Shown in pieces: positions 1-11,929 of a DNA stretch of 64,000 nt (position 1 is its first letter; each line of letters starts with the position of its first letter). The position numbers and the translations under genes are program-made. Source of the stretch: Cristatella mucedo (lineage: Eukaryota > Bryozoa > Phylactolaemata > Cristatellidae); the NCBI GenBank assembly GCA_009760855.2, contig WPIO01000001.1, forward strand, positions 13,335,001-13,399,000. The letters run 5' to 3'. The notes below the pieces were generated by a model. The model made no database searches. It saw only the letters and a list, made by a program, of their open reading frames with translations, and was not told the DNA's origin.

Positions 1-593
1 GAAGTTGCCACATTACTCCACTTCTCGCCGACCTGCACTGGCTACCAGTCAAGCAACGGATAGACTTCAAGGTTTTGTCGCTCACTTTTAGTTCCCTTCA
101 TTCTATGGCTCCAGTCTATCTCTCCGACATACTCCTCCATCAGGCCAAGCATCGTACCACCCGCTTTTCGGAATCCAACAGTCTACAAATACCTCATACA
201 AACCTCAGATCCTTTGGAGACCGTGCATTTAGTTCGTATGCTCCCAAAGCCTGGAACTCCCTCCCGACCTGCGTCAGAACATCCCCTGACCTGACCACAT
301 TTAAAAGGAACTTAAAAACACACCTGTTTAGGACAGCATTTAGTGGGTCCCCGTGATTCGTCCTTTACGTGCTTATGCGTGCTGACACTGTGCATTCTGC
401 CACTAACCACATTTGCATGCTGAACCTGTGTATGTCACCCCTAACCATGTTATTCATTTTGTTTGTTTTTTAAGCATGATTTTACTTACCATTTAGTTGC
501 ATTTGCCTTTGCAGCAAATGTAAAGCGCCTAGAAAGAGATTGAGTTCTCTGAGGGCGCTTTATCAAGTACATTATTATTATTATTTTTATCTG
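1..593 (+). mobile_element. LINE-I (CR1/L2-like) 3' end, cut by the window edge
   Basis: An open frame from base 3 to a TGA at 354-356 encodes the C-terminal part of the LINE-I polyprotein: HITPLLADLHWLPVKQRID, then RAFSSYAPKAWNSLP and LKTHLFRTAF. About 180 bp of 3' UTR follows. The copy ends with the AAAGCGCC...GGCGCTTT hairpin and an (ATT)n tail. It is one of the least decayed copies, but only its 3' end lies in the window. Confidence 0.92.
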
Positions 594-798
594 TGAATTC
601 ATAGCAGTGACAACAGTTTCTTCTACTTTACCTGTCCTCAGTTACCTTTCTATTCTTCCACTTTTTTTCTTCCTCAACAGCGGCTATTTACCGCTAGATT
701 AACTTGTCGAGCAGCAGACTCGGGATTGTGTGGCTCCACCTGTTCTTCACTCCTAACCTATGTAGGAATGAGTCTCGGCAGGGAGTTCTGGCAGATCC

Positions 799-1004
799 TT
801 TTATGCTACTCACTACCTCAACTGCTCTCCTAACTCTGCTATGCTTCCTACTTTCTCTTTGTTGCGTGAGACGAAGTCTGTTGGCTACCGAATGCGTACC
901 GAAAGCCGCTTAGGCTGTGAGTGCGCTATACAAAACTCTCCTGCGTAACGCCCACATGGTCTTTATGACTTTGTGGAGTTACTGACGGAGATACATTACA
1001 TCCT
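799..1004 (+). mobile_element. LINE-II 3' end fragment
   Basis: Shares a long block with copies near 42.6, 43.1, 43.7 and 53.5 kb. The block has TACTCACTACCTCAACTGCT, then TTGCGTGAGACGAAGTCTGT, CGTACCGAAAGCCGCTTAGG, and a closing GGAGATACATTACAT. The 43.48 kb copy shows a WNSLP-type reverse-transcriptase C-terminus upstream, which assigns the family. A perfect hairpin follows directly. Confidence 0.75.
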
Positions 1005-1010
1005 TGATCC

Positions 1011-1042
1011 AAGCACGTGCAAAAAAGGTTTTGCACGTGCTT
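1011..1042. repeat. Perfect 14-bp inverted repeat with 4-nt loop
   Basis: AAGCACGTGCAAAA is followed by AAGG and then its exact reverse complement TTTTGCACGTGCTT. It would form a strong hairpin as DNA or RNA. It lies 7 bases after the LINE-II tail. Its function is unknown. Confidence 0.85.
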
Positions 1043-3744
1043 CTCTTTAACGGTGCCTGGGTGGTTGCTTTGAAACTATGCCATCAATTAGTTCTTAATG
1101 CTTTAATTCCCTCTTGGCAGCCGCTGTTGTGATGTATGGGCGAGTGACTAGTCTGTTCCGGTACCACAATTTTACTCACATTTAATGTTCGATTGCGTTT
1201 GCTGCAGCACTCATTTCAGTGACCTCATTGACTGCTGTGTGTCTCACTACAACGATGTAATAATGTCTTGTTTCTGTTTTCTACTGTGACACAAAGTTGC
1301 TGTATATTGGGAAATTATTGTTTTAAAACCTTCTCTGGACCTGCAAATATCGGTAGCTATTGCTTTGTGAAACTCATAAATTTCAATTTAATTTTAATTT
1401 GTGTAATCAAGACTTCTAACTGCACATGCATTCGGCGTGTATTTAATTTTTCAGAAAGCATTATTTGCCGTAGTTTTAATTAAGCCAACCTTTACTTTAA
1501 TCCTGCCCGTCACCAATGTGTAGGGGAAATTCATCTGTGAGGAAGGAAAAATCTACGCCACGTCAGTGCAAACAGCTCAAAATCAATGAAAATAATGCAA
1601 AGCAAATGTTTACGGAGTTGGCGAGAAATGTTTCGAAATTAAATGCACCGCTATTAGCCTAGAAGTCACGAAGCGCTTCGAAAAACCGCGAAACATCAGC
1701 GCCACAACGCAGAAGTACGCAAGTGAACGAAACCCAGGACAACAGAGATGGATGTCTAGAAACTCCCGTACTACCCACCAGCCTTCACTAATGAAAACTT
1801 ACATTTCATACCCTACGTTCGATGCCGCTTTATATATCCGCCACTTTGCACTAGTCTAACGTAGGGATACTTGTTCATCATTTAATCGTATAATCTACGA
1901 CACATTTTCACTTTTCTTTTTGTGGCAATGCAAGTTGTGCTCGGTGAAGATTCCCTACAACTCTAAAATACAGCGGTTCTGACTGGTCTTGAAGTAGATC
2001 AAAACATCTTTGCGTCGATCCGCTGTGGAGATTCTGTCAAAGAGTAACCAGGCACTCGTAGCAATGTATGGACGTATTGCAACTGACCTCATAAGGTTTG
2101 CCAGTTTGACCTTTCTACTTTGATTTTTACGATAGCATCAGCACGAATTTGGAAGTGATTGAGGTAACATTTTTATTCACCAGTTTACTTACTGAAGTCT
2201 CCATCTTAACAATGCTTCGCCATGCTGCGCTATTTGCACGATCACAAAATCGGCTTAGATTTAGCGAAACTAAAGCTGCTTCTCGCCACTATTTCCATAA
2301 TTTTCCATGACGTGGTCTTGCTGGCGCACTCTCTCACCACCAAAAAGTTTTGAAACGCCTCGTGTTAGATTCATTGGTTGATATTCTGCTGCAGGAGGCA
2401 GAACAGTGAAGCGAAATCCGCCCGAGTAAAGAGTCATCGACTATACTCCTGAAGTGAATGTAAATGTTCCTTCTGGTTTGATTTCGCCCGTGCGAAGGAG
2501 TATAGCACTTTATTACGCAGCCATAAGCAGTAGTTTGCAAGTACAAATCCAATGTCCACATATTTTGGTAACTAGCTGAGTTACCAGTCTCATTTTTACA
2601 GCGGCAGAAGAGCCTTTAACGGCTATCACTACCGCTGGCAGTTGGCAATAAAGGATAGCCTACTGAAGGATTCAAACGCACGACCAAGAAGTCAAGAAAA
2701 CGAGCACGTTACCCACTGAGCTATCGCGGCCACACTAATTAATAATCGTTTAATAACCAGCACACGGTCTGTTGCCATCCGTCTTAGGCAGACAGCTCCC
2801 CATTTCTAAGAAAAATTAGCATTATCGGGGAGTATTAGTTAGGTTTAGTCTGAAGTATTTTATTCATTGGCACTGCTTGTGATCTAAGAGCACGGCGTAC
2901 TTCAAGGCATAGGCCTCTTCTTGTAATTCGTTAATGGCATCTTTTTCGATAGCTTTTTTCCGTGGGCCCAGGAGAGAGCCACGACGTGGCAGAGTGCCAC
3001 GACCGATGATCTAGTGCTACTTACATGAGTGCCTTAGCCTTTGACCAAGTAAGAAATGTCATTTTATTCGGAAGAATAGTTTAAAAGTTGCTTGCGATGA
3101 GCTGATTCAACTTCTGTATTCATGAGTGGAATACGTGCGCAACGAGGTTCAGCATGTTTGCCGAGCAAGTTATGTCAGTTGTGCTTGGCCTTGGGCAATA
3201 GCGCTTAAGGCTTTTCCGTGTAGCTGGTTCCGTCAGTCGTAAATGGTGGCTCGTCAATTTTTCTTTGTCATCTCAAAAGTCTTTTGGAACTCGCACTGTA
3301 AATAGTATGGTTAAACGAGAGTCATTGGATGATGGCATTCTAGCGTCGAAGATATTTTCAAATGCATACCTCTGCTGGCTATATAAGTAGGCTGTTAAAT
3401 CAGCTATGCTTAGTTTTTAATTTTACCGCCAGCATTGTAGGTGCTACGGTGCATTTGTCTGCCTGTGCTGAAAACGTATGCTGATGCATCGCATGAAGGC
3501 CCCCCGTGGCACTGCTTGCTGCTGTGAGCCGATCTCATAAAATGCAGCTGAGGGTAAACATATTTTCCTCCTTCATCGCTGGCCCAGATTCAGATCACTG
3601 GAGCTGTAAGGCATGTGCTTCGCTTGTCAAAGGAAAAAAAATTAGCGTCTATTGCACAAGTCTGGTGACATGCATAGTCCTACTTCTATTCTAAAGCTGG
3701 TCGACATCCTGTGCTGCTCGCTGCCACTTTTTAAAACAATACAG
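1043..3744. other. Sequence upstream of the first recognised TRPM exon, no gene seen
   Basis: I looked here for the upstream TRPM exon (the KRECxxFIP-type segment) and did not find it. Open frames are short and without recognisable motifs. Apart from the SINE-B copy at 2598-2735, I see nothing. Confidence 0.5.
2598..2735 (-). mobile_element. SINE-B copy, diverged
   Basis: On the minus strand it has a tRNA-like head with an A-box-like GCTCAGTGGGTAACGTGCTC and a degraded B box GTTTGAATCC. The SINE-B body follows: ATCCTTTATTGCCAACTGCC, then GATAGCCGTTAAAGGCTCTT. It matches the copies at 28348 and 49791. Confidence 0.75.
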
Positions 3745-3952
3745 ATGTGGATGTGGGCGACTGGCAATCGACCACCGGTATGCTTCACGGGATGAAGGTA
3801 TTGACTTGGCCGCCGGGGAACTCGGCGCGAAGACGCAGACTTCCCAGAACGGTTTGAATAAATGGCATCCAGCGAAGAACACCTGCACCCTTCCTACGGA
3901 CGCATTCGGTCAGATTGAGTTCCAGGGTGACGCACATCCTAACAAGGCTCAG
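3745..3952 (+). CDS. TRPM exon 1 of those seen: N-terminal homology region
   Basis: Encodes about residues 1-70 of the assembled product. The Cys-rich CGCGRL segment and PTDAFGQIEFQG are hallmarks of the TRPM N-terminus. The exon ends CAG before gtaaga in phase 0, matching the next exon. The 5' edge is less certain: I chose the AG at 3743-3744, giving phase 2, because conservation starts there. The frame stays open some 20 codons further upstream. The exon carrying the start codon was not found in the preceding 3.7 kb. Confidence 0.88.
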
Positions 3953-5640
3953 GTAAGACCGTCCAATCACATTATGCTGTGGGAAGCCTGATGGCGCTTG
4001 TTTGGCCAGCTATAAAGTATGACCACTTAGCAGTTTAGATGCCAGTGGTCGTTCGATATTGCTGCTATCACCACATACAGTGTCGGACAGCATTTTAATG
4101 TGCCTTGGTAATAGTAAGAGTGCAACCTGACTCTGGCCGTCGTCATCATTTCATCTTATCAGAAAGTATCTATCATGTATCGTATTATGATTCTATTAAG
4201 TCTTTGGCTGCAACTAGCCCGAATTTCGGCTCTAATGCGGTCACTCATTTTGTTAGCAGCTGAGCTACTCCTCCCATATGAGTGCCGTGATTGTGAGCAC
4301 TAAAGGAGCAAAAGGAAGCCGACGCAGCTCCTTTAAGATAGTTGCTTTTCAGATACCAGTCACTCTAGCACTGCTCTTTGTGTGGAAGCACAATGCCTCT
4401 GAAGTTAGCGCTAAATACTGACCAAGGCTGCTAACTGTCTTTCCAATTGGTCTGAAATTTCTCTAATGTAAAGGGTTTCTGTCAGCTCTGATCCTTTTAG
4501 AATAACTTACACAGTCCTCGAAGTTTCGAAAGCCGCCCGGCTAGGAACTCGCCATTATCGTTAGGTCGCCAGAGTGACTATTCACAAGGTACATTTCATC
4601 TTCGTTAGATCAATTATCGAAACTGTTGCTTCAAGGTGCAATCTATTGCCGAGAGAGCTTTGTCTTTAGTGCGAGATGGGATCAGGCGTCACATTTGAAT
4701 TGACCACTTCCGTTAAAGACAGATTTTTTGGTCTGGTATTCTCACTTGATTGTTTTGGCATAACCGAAGGTGCTAACCATTTCGAAAAGTAACATTTATG
4801 CATAGAAAGACTATTCGAGCAGTATATGTTAAACATATACAACTGCTTACTGTTAGTGCAGATTGGGCACAGCACACACAGCCATTGGCCTTATTGGCTG
4901 TGCCAGTAGCTCAAGTTGGAGTACAGTATCTGCTGGTGCTCTGCATGCTTGTAAGGAAGTGTGTTTGGTCATTTGTCACCAAGCTGCCCGATCGCAGGCG
5001 CCAATGTGGTGAAGAGATCCGCAATGAAAGCACGGCCCTTCGTGTCGAGGCGCTAGTTGTTTGCAAGGAATAGTTTCTTTGGTGGCTGCTAGTAAAATCG
5101 TAGTTTATTTTGACTTAAATTTTACCGTCGACTACGAAATGCAGTCTCGAGGTGGCATAGCTTGAGCTTGACCTATTTCAACCGTGCTCAGTTCTAGCTG
5201 CAACCTAAAATTTGGTCTCTTAGTTGAAGAATAGCAGCAAGGGAGTTGGCTTGAGGCCAGAGTTGCTATCGCCCAGAAGGCAGGCTGGATGCAAGTGTAA
5301 AGTTAGTTAGTGGTGAGCATGTTTGAGAGAAGTTGCCCGGGTCAAGCTAAAAAATTTTATCAGCTGAAGTTACGAAATGCCTAAAAGAAAGCTACAACTG
5401 AAGCAGTTCGCTCAGCCTTGTGAGGGCAAGCAATAAAAGCTCTGTAGTTCTCTTCGGCCGACGGGCTTTTAGTGGGAGCAGCTCTGCTGCGAACTGGGAC
5501 AGTGCTAGTGACCGGCTGGAAGAGCCGATTGCTCTTCTGGCTTTGCATCACCAGCAGACGCATTGGCTTTAGAAAGTTGCTCCGAAAGACCAGACATCCG
5601 CACGGCGGCACGAACGATGAAGTGCTAGGAGCCGTGCGCT
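3953..5640. other. First part of intron 1, no feature seen
   Basis: Intronic sequence between exon 1 and the first tandem array. Open frames are short and overlap on both strands. No repeat family or motif was recognised. Confidence 0.5.
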
Positions 5641-7830
5641 CAGGAGGTTCGACGAATTACCGAAATCCACCAAAATCCACCGCGATCCACTCTAACTAGG
5701 CTAACATCGACCTGACGTTAGTATTGCTGAGCTCAAATTTTGCGATGCTATTGTAGTACACGTTCGATTTTGTTTATCCACCAAATTTCACGTCGCTTCG
5801 CAAATGCGTACTTATGCAAATGAGCTTTGACGCCGGACGCCTGTACCGAAATCCACCACAATCCATTCTAGTTCCTGTCAAATCCATCACAAATCAGCTG
5901 CGCACAGCTCCAAAAAGTTTGGAATATCAAACTACGCTGCTCGTACATTGTACCCAGAAAATTTCTCGTGATTCCGCTGACGCGTTCTCACGAAGTCCAC
6001 TGAAATAATATTGCAGTGGCCCAGGCCAAAACCACAATCTACTGCATTCCACCGAGCAAAGAAAAAAATCCTGTTCGAAAAGCCCCTTTTTCGATCGCAT
6101 ATGGCAGCACACTCTGCGACAATTGCACTTACAAATTTCACTTGCATTAGCACGTTCACTCTCGTGCAATGTGCTGCAATTAATTGCAGTAGCTCGGGCC
6201 AATACTGCAATCCACCGAATCCACCGCAAAAATTCGAAATAGATTGGGAAACTACCACAATCGCTCTATTCCACTGCAAATCAACCTCAATTCGTAATCA
6301 AAAAGCTCTAGTTGAATGCATATAGGAATAGATTCAGTTCAAAATGCACCCACACAATTTCGCTCCATTGTGCACACGCGTTCTCATGCAATGAATTTCG
6401 ATCAACTGCAACGGCGCGGTCCCATACCGAAATCCACCTCAATCTGCCGAAATCCGCTGCAATCCTCCGGCACAGCGACCAGAACGCGTATACTAGAAGC
6501 TCTAATTTTGATTTCTCTACTCTTTGATTATTGTGTACTCACATAACTTCACTGCAATTGCCTCGACCATTCTGCAGCAATGTACACCAATCGACTGCAA
6601 CTGCCCGGGCCAGTATGTCAATCCACTGCAACCGACCGTAATACGGCCAGAATATGTGCACTTTAAGCTCTAATAGCGATTGCAAGTTGCTCTAATTTTC
6701 GGTTATCGTGTAATCGTACAATTTCATCACAATCGCCTTGACTATTCGGCAGCAATGCACTGCAATTGACTGCAATGACCCGGACCAACAAGGCAATCTA
6801 CTGCAATCTGATGCAAAATGCCCTAACAATTGGTTTCGCAATGCTCCAATTTTGAATGCATGTTACAAAGCACACCGGTTAAAGTCAACCGCATCGTTTA
6901 AAGCAATTTTGGTCGTACAATCTTGGGAAATGCATGGCAAGCTACGGCAATGGCTCGACTTGAAGCAGCAATTCTCAACAATCCATGGCAAGTCGACCAT
7001 CGATTGGCTCCACGAAGTGTGAATTGTTATTGTATTTCACATATATTTTTGCTAAAAGTGGAATCTTATGACTTTCAAACTATTTTGCACGTTAATGATG
7101 CACTGTAATTGACAGCAATTGCAGGGACCAATACCGCAATCCATGGCAAATCGACGAGAAATCGGCTGCACCAAGCTTCAATTCTCATTGCACGTAACAT
7201 CTCACTGCGCTCGCACATACTTTCAACCCTTTCAACCGGCTCTGACCGCTCAATCTTGGGCAATGCATGGCAATCGACATCAATGGCCCGGGCCAGTACC
7301 ATAATTCCCGGCAAATTGAAGAGAAATTGGCAGTGCAGAAGCCTCAATAGTCATTACGTATAACATTCTGCTGCGTCCAAAGACAAACCGCGGCATTTCC
7401 GAAATGCTTTGCTCGTTAACTGTCAGCAATGCATAGCAATACACAGCAACGGTAGGGACCGATAGCAAAATCCGCGGAGAATCGACAAGATCGGCTGCAA
7501 TAAAGTGTAACTCTCATTCCACGTAACATGTGCGTTAATTTTCACCCATTGTGCGTGTTCAATCGACGGCAATGCACGGAAATCGATGGCAATGACCCGG
7601 GGAAATAGGCTAATCCACAACGGTCAGTTACGAATGGATCGACAGTTGCTGAGAGAAGCCGCAACTTTTCTTGCCTATTGCATTACACTGCATTAAAAGT
7701 GAAGCCACGTCCTTGAATACAATCGACAAAGGCACAATCGAGGGCAATAAACGGCAATCGATGGCAATGGTTCGGCCTCTACCGCAATCTGTTTCAAATT
7801 TGCTGGAAATCGGCTGTTTGAATTTGTAAT
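5640..7830. repeat. Satellite-like tandem array A, about 175-bp monomers
   Basis: About 13 diverged units. The anchor, of the type TGGCCCGGGCCAATACCGCA followed by ATCCAC(C)GCAA, recurs near 5656, 5842, 6014, 6190, 6403, 6598, 6770, 6950, 7110, 7280, 7440, 7575 and 7760, a mean spacing of about 175 bp. Between anchors, further shared words such as CACGTAACAT and GGCAATGCA recur at matching offsets. Short open frames here read through the repeat and are not genes. Units have diverged strongly, so the array is old or evolves without homogenisation. Confidence 0.75.
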
Positions 7831-7999
7831 TATTCTATCATATAAAGCTCACTGAGTGCGAAAGTACTGTCATTTTTCGCGTTCAGCCTTGATCGACGTT
7901 CAAATCCAATGTTTTATTTGCACTGTAGGTTTTTTGGGAGATTCAGCTGTCATTTTCAAAATAAAGGTCATAACACTGCCTGATTGATTCTAAATTATA

Positions 8000-8545
8000 C
8001 ACAATGGCTCCCAGTCAACGCATCGACCTTAAAGTTTTCTCACTCACCTTTAGGTCCTTTCATTGTTTGGCTCCAGCATACCTATCAGATCTACTCACCA
8101 CTAGGCTAAGCATCGTACCATCCGCTTTTCGGAACCTAACTGTTTACCTATATATCGCGCAAATCATAAATCCTTTGGAGACCGTGTCTTTAGTTTGTAT
8201 GGTCCCAAAGCCTGGAACTAACTCCCAATTTGCGTCACGACATCTCCTGACTTGTCCACATTTAAAAAGAACATAAAAACGCATCTATTTATCACAGCAT
8301 TTATTGTGTCCCTGTGATTCGTCCTTTATATGCTTATGCGTGCTGACACTGTGCATGCTGCCGCTAGCCATACTTGCATGCAGACCCTGTGCACGTTTAC
8401 CCTACCCGTGCTATTCTTGTTGTGTATGAGCATGCAACCATTAACCATTCTATCGTACTTCTTTTGCAACAAATGTTAAGTGCCTAGAAAGAGATTGAGT
8501 TCTCTGAGGGCACTATATCAAATAGATTTTAATATTATTATAGTG
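8000..8545 (+). mobile_element. LINE-I 3' end, degraded
   Basis: Begins GGCTCCCAGTCAACGCATCG, the LPVKQRID region of LINE-I, and shows PSAFRNL plus a broken APKAWNSLP block. It ends with the 3' UTR and the hairpin tail AAGTGCCTAGAAAGAGATTG. Several stops and small indels make it non-coding. The second tandem array begins right after it. Confidence 0.85.
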
Positions 8546-9720
8546 ATGTTACGGGTTTGCCCATCAAGTTTCGTGAAATTTTGTGGGTACGTTTTCGTGC
8601 CTCGTCCTCAAATGGCCAGCCTAGTTACACATTTGAATGGCGAATTAAAATACGTAGGTAGGTTCGCTGTTCCGAGCAATCAGAGGCCACAGCAGGACTA
8701 TGCTATGAAATTTGTTTGATAAAGCCAGAGCATGTTTTTTTATAATGGGGAATGACAACCGCTGCTTCGCGACGCCTACTGAGTAAATTTCAGCTGTGTC
8801 GCAGTTTAATTATATAGAGAGGCTGGCTGGTCCGGATCATTGGAAGTCATTTTGTGAGAACGAGCATGGGAAATTGAACAAAACTTTGTGTGCAAACCCG
8901 GAATACGGTTTTCCTTAACTTGGAATCAAAAGCGAAGTTGTCCCAAGCTAACAGTGGAAATTGCAGTTAGAATATACAGGGAGGCTGGCCTGAGCCGTTG
9001 GAGGTTATAGAATGAAAAAGCCGGCGCTGTGCTATGAAATTTGGTTGATAAACCCAGAGCATTATTTTCTATTGTGCGGTATTAAAACCGGTGCTTTATG
9101 ACGTCTAATCTGTAAATGGCAGCTGCGTCTCAGTTTAATTATGTAGTTTAGTTGGCCGGCCGCACCACTGGAGGCTATAGCAGGAAAATTCGATAGCGAA
9201 ATCGCATGAAATCTAGTGGGCAAACGTAAAGCACTTTTATCTATAATTTGAAATAAAAATCGGAGTTTTCAAAGCGTTTTTTTGCGGAACGGCAGCTTTA
9301 TAACAATTCAAATATTTTTGTTGCCATTTGGACCGAACCGTCAGGAGCCATAGCAGGGGAACGTGAAATTGCAATCCGATGAAATTTGGTAGATAAATAA
9401 ATTTGATAGATAGGTAGGTAGATTTGGCATACCACTCTCTATAGTTTGGAATCAAAAACTGCAGTTGCACGAAGTTTTTTTGGAAATAGCAGCTTATCGT
9501 CTTCGGAGCGTGTAAGTAGGCTGGCTGACCCGGGCCATTGGAGGTCATAGCCCAAGAACGCGAAAGCGCAATTGCATGAAATTTGTTGGGTAGACCCGTC
9601 CACCATTTTTTATAATTTAGAATAAAAGCCGCTGGGTTCTGGCTATTATTGTGACAATGACAGCTGTATCGCATCGTATCGCAGTTACTCGTAGGAGCCG
9701 CGTGTTTCGCTCGCGTTAGC
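8545..9720. repeat. Satellite-like tandem array B, about 172-bp monomers
   Basis: The anchor GCATGAAATTTGGTTGATAA, or variants, recurs near 8700, 8870, 9035, 9205, 9378 and 9572. Each unit then has a TATAAT(T/G)TGGAAT-like segment, GGAAATGGCAGCTG and GGCTGGCTGGCCCGGGCCAT followed by TGGAGGTCATAGCA. Spacing is about 165-195 bp. A 169-codon minus-strand open frame across 9237-9746 spans the repeats and shows no protein motif. Confidence 0.75.
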
Positions 9721-9999
9721 CATAACCTACATAGGAACAGTCCCATAGAAGATCACCTTCAAAGAAAAGCAAACACTCTGGGTATCTAATTAAATAGTAG
9801 GCTAACGTTATTAGGCAATTTCAACTTTTTCTATACAACTATACCTACCATTTTAAAATATATTTAAAAGCTGACATAAATTATAACGTGATGCGACTTA
9901 TACTATGTCTTCATTTTCTCTAATGAAATATTCTAATTATAAACATTTATTTAATCTAGCATTCCTTAAAATTATATTTTGGGCGTATTTGTACTGTGC

Positions 10000-10170
10000 G
10001 CTTATAGGCCGCCATAGCCCAGGAGGCAAGGTGCTCACTTTTTACGGCCGAGGTCGTGGGTTGGAATCCGGCAGTTGAGTGATCTTTTAATGCCAACTCC
10101 AGGCAGCGGTGATATCCAAAGGGCTCTTCTGTCGCTATACAAATGATACTTTTAAATCAGCTGACACTTT
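10000..10170 (+). mobile_element. SINE-B copy just before exon 2
   Basis: tRNA-like head with AGGAGGCAAGGTGCTCAC (A-box region) and GGTCGTGGGTTGGAATCC (B box). The body TGCCAACTCCAGGCAGCGGT and GGCTCTTCTGTCGCTATACA and the ending AAATCAGCTGAC are typical. It lies 150 bp upstream of the exon 2 acceptor. Confidence 0.82.
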
Positions 10171-10320
10171 TCTTATGTCGTTAGGAGCTTTTGTTGGGAT
10201 ACCCTATGCTACTTCTGCACTGTGCTGTGAAAGCATTTCGGAATAATACTCGCCTGCTATTTCTAACTGGCTTATATAGATACCGGTGAATGCTCTCTCC
10301 ATTTTTATTTCTAATTTTAG

Positions 10321-10534
10321 TACGTTCGTCTGGACTACATGACCCCACCTGAGCACGTGCTGGAGCTGCTGCTCAACCACTGGAAGTTGCAGCTGCCACG
10401 GCTTCTTATTTCGGTGCACGGAGGCATTTCAAACTTTGACCTGCAGCCCAAGCTTAAGAGAGTATTCCGAAAAGGTCTCATACGCGCTGCCCACACAACT
10501 GGTGCATGGATAATTACCGGTGGTACAACGACAG
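10321..10534 (+). CDS. TRPM exon 2: SLOG-like nucleotide-fold core
   Basis: Encodes about residues 71-141, beginning YVRLDY and containing LLISVHGG and [10 protein letters not shown], the glycine-rich strand-loop-helix signature of the TRPM N-terminal SLOG-like fold. The acceptor is ctaattttag and the donor gtgaga. It ends in phase 1 within a Gly codon completed by exon 3. It follows a 6.4 kb intron that carries both tandem arrays. Confidence 0.96.
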
Positions 10535-10644
10535 GTGAGATCGATGCATAGTCATTGCTTTAGGCCATGTCATTTTTAGAGTCTTTGATCATCCAGTGTT
10601 TCTGTGATTTTCCCTAAAACGTATAGCTACTGTACGCATGCGTC

Positions 10645-11003
10645 TTTCTGACGTACATTCGTATCTCCATCTGTAACTCCACAAAGTCATAAAGACCAGG
10701 TGGGTGTTACGCAGGAGAGTTTTGTATAGCGCACTCACAGCCTTAGCGGCTTTCGGTACGCATTCGGTAGCCAACAGACTTTGTCTCGCACAACAAAGAG
10801 AAAGTGGGAAGCATAGCTGAGTCAGGAGAGCAGTTGAGGTAGTGAGTAGCATAAAAGTAGCAGCTCAGGACCGCTGAAAAAGATGAGCCATAGTCGGCAG
10901 TTGGAGAGTAGTTGTCGTTGCGTAAGAATTGTGGAAGCCAGTTCCACAGTCACCTGCAGAGCTAAAGCTTCTGTAGCCAACTGTCTTTGGGTGGAGGAAT
11001 GGA
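10645..11003 (-). mobile_element. LINE-II 3' end
   Basis: The minus strand reads as the end of LINE-II: a WNSLP-like segment, TACGCAACGACAACTACTCT, the ACTACCTCAACTGCTCTCCT block, and a tail ending GGAGATACGAATGT. It is among the longer copies in the window. Confidence 0.78.
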
Positions 11004-11929
11004 ACAGCTACACACACTAACCGACAATACTACCTCATCTAGAATGAAGGGTTCTTATTTCGTTGTTATTAGGCACTTTCAGTAGTTTTTTCTTCAAAGC
11101 TTGTTGCTGGTTAAAGTTGTATACATTTCGATTACATATGCTGGTGAACAAGTTAGCAGTTTAGCTGGGCGGTCCGTACTCATGTCCTGCTCACTCAAGA
11201 GATGTGATGCTTGCCGAGCTCGAACTTGGTTGCCTTGGCCGTGGCCTTCGGGGCATAACTGAAGTGAGTGGCAGGCGTTGATTGCTGACATGGACGGATA
11301 AAAAGAGAAAAAAAGCCGAAGCATCTCTAGTCAGTCAAATAGCCTTCTCCATCGATCTACTGCAGAGAATGCATGCAAGTCACTTCAAGTGTCTGTCGAA
11401 ACATTCACTCTGTCGGCAGTCGACAGGTTCATATGTTAAAATGTTTGCCTACACTCATTGCTGAGAGGCGAGATCGTACCCACTGCCGATGGGCGACATG
11501 CGTTCAAAGTTGTAGCTCTTTACTGAAACACAGTGGCTAGGCCATGCCATGCCACGAGCTATTCACTCAACCGACATGTTGACCCTCAAACTTTCATGTC
11601 ATGCCAAACCAAGCTGTGGCGATGCTAGAAATACGACTCTAACAGCAAAGGCACCGATACACAAAAATCCGATAATGGTAACTTTAAATACGAGCAAGAT
11701 AGACACATAGCTACTCGCATTGCCGAAGTCCAGTTCCAGAGTCGCCTGCAAGCATCCACAAACATCTCCAGAGCCTAAGGGTCGAGTTACCAGCTGCAGC
11801 ACCCGTTTTAGACATCTAGTCAGGTTGTCTCAGACGGTAAATTTGGAACACACAAAATATTGCCCATCACGTTTTGGGGGTTTGTGTCTTTGCCACCTTG
11901 TCTAATACTATCTACTTGTGTAGGTTGGC

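Noticed and set aside
5927-6325. Overlapping 100- to 115-codon frames on both strands near 6 kb
   Set aside because: They fall in tandem array A, change frame between units and show no protein motif.
9237-9746. 169-codon minus-strand frame as a gene
   Set aside because: It lies within tandem array B and its peptide repeats with the array units.
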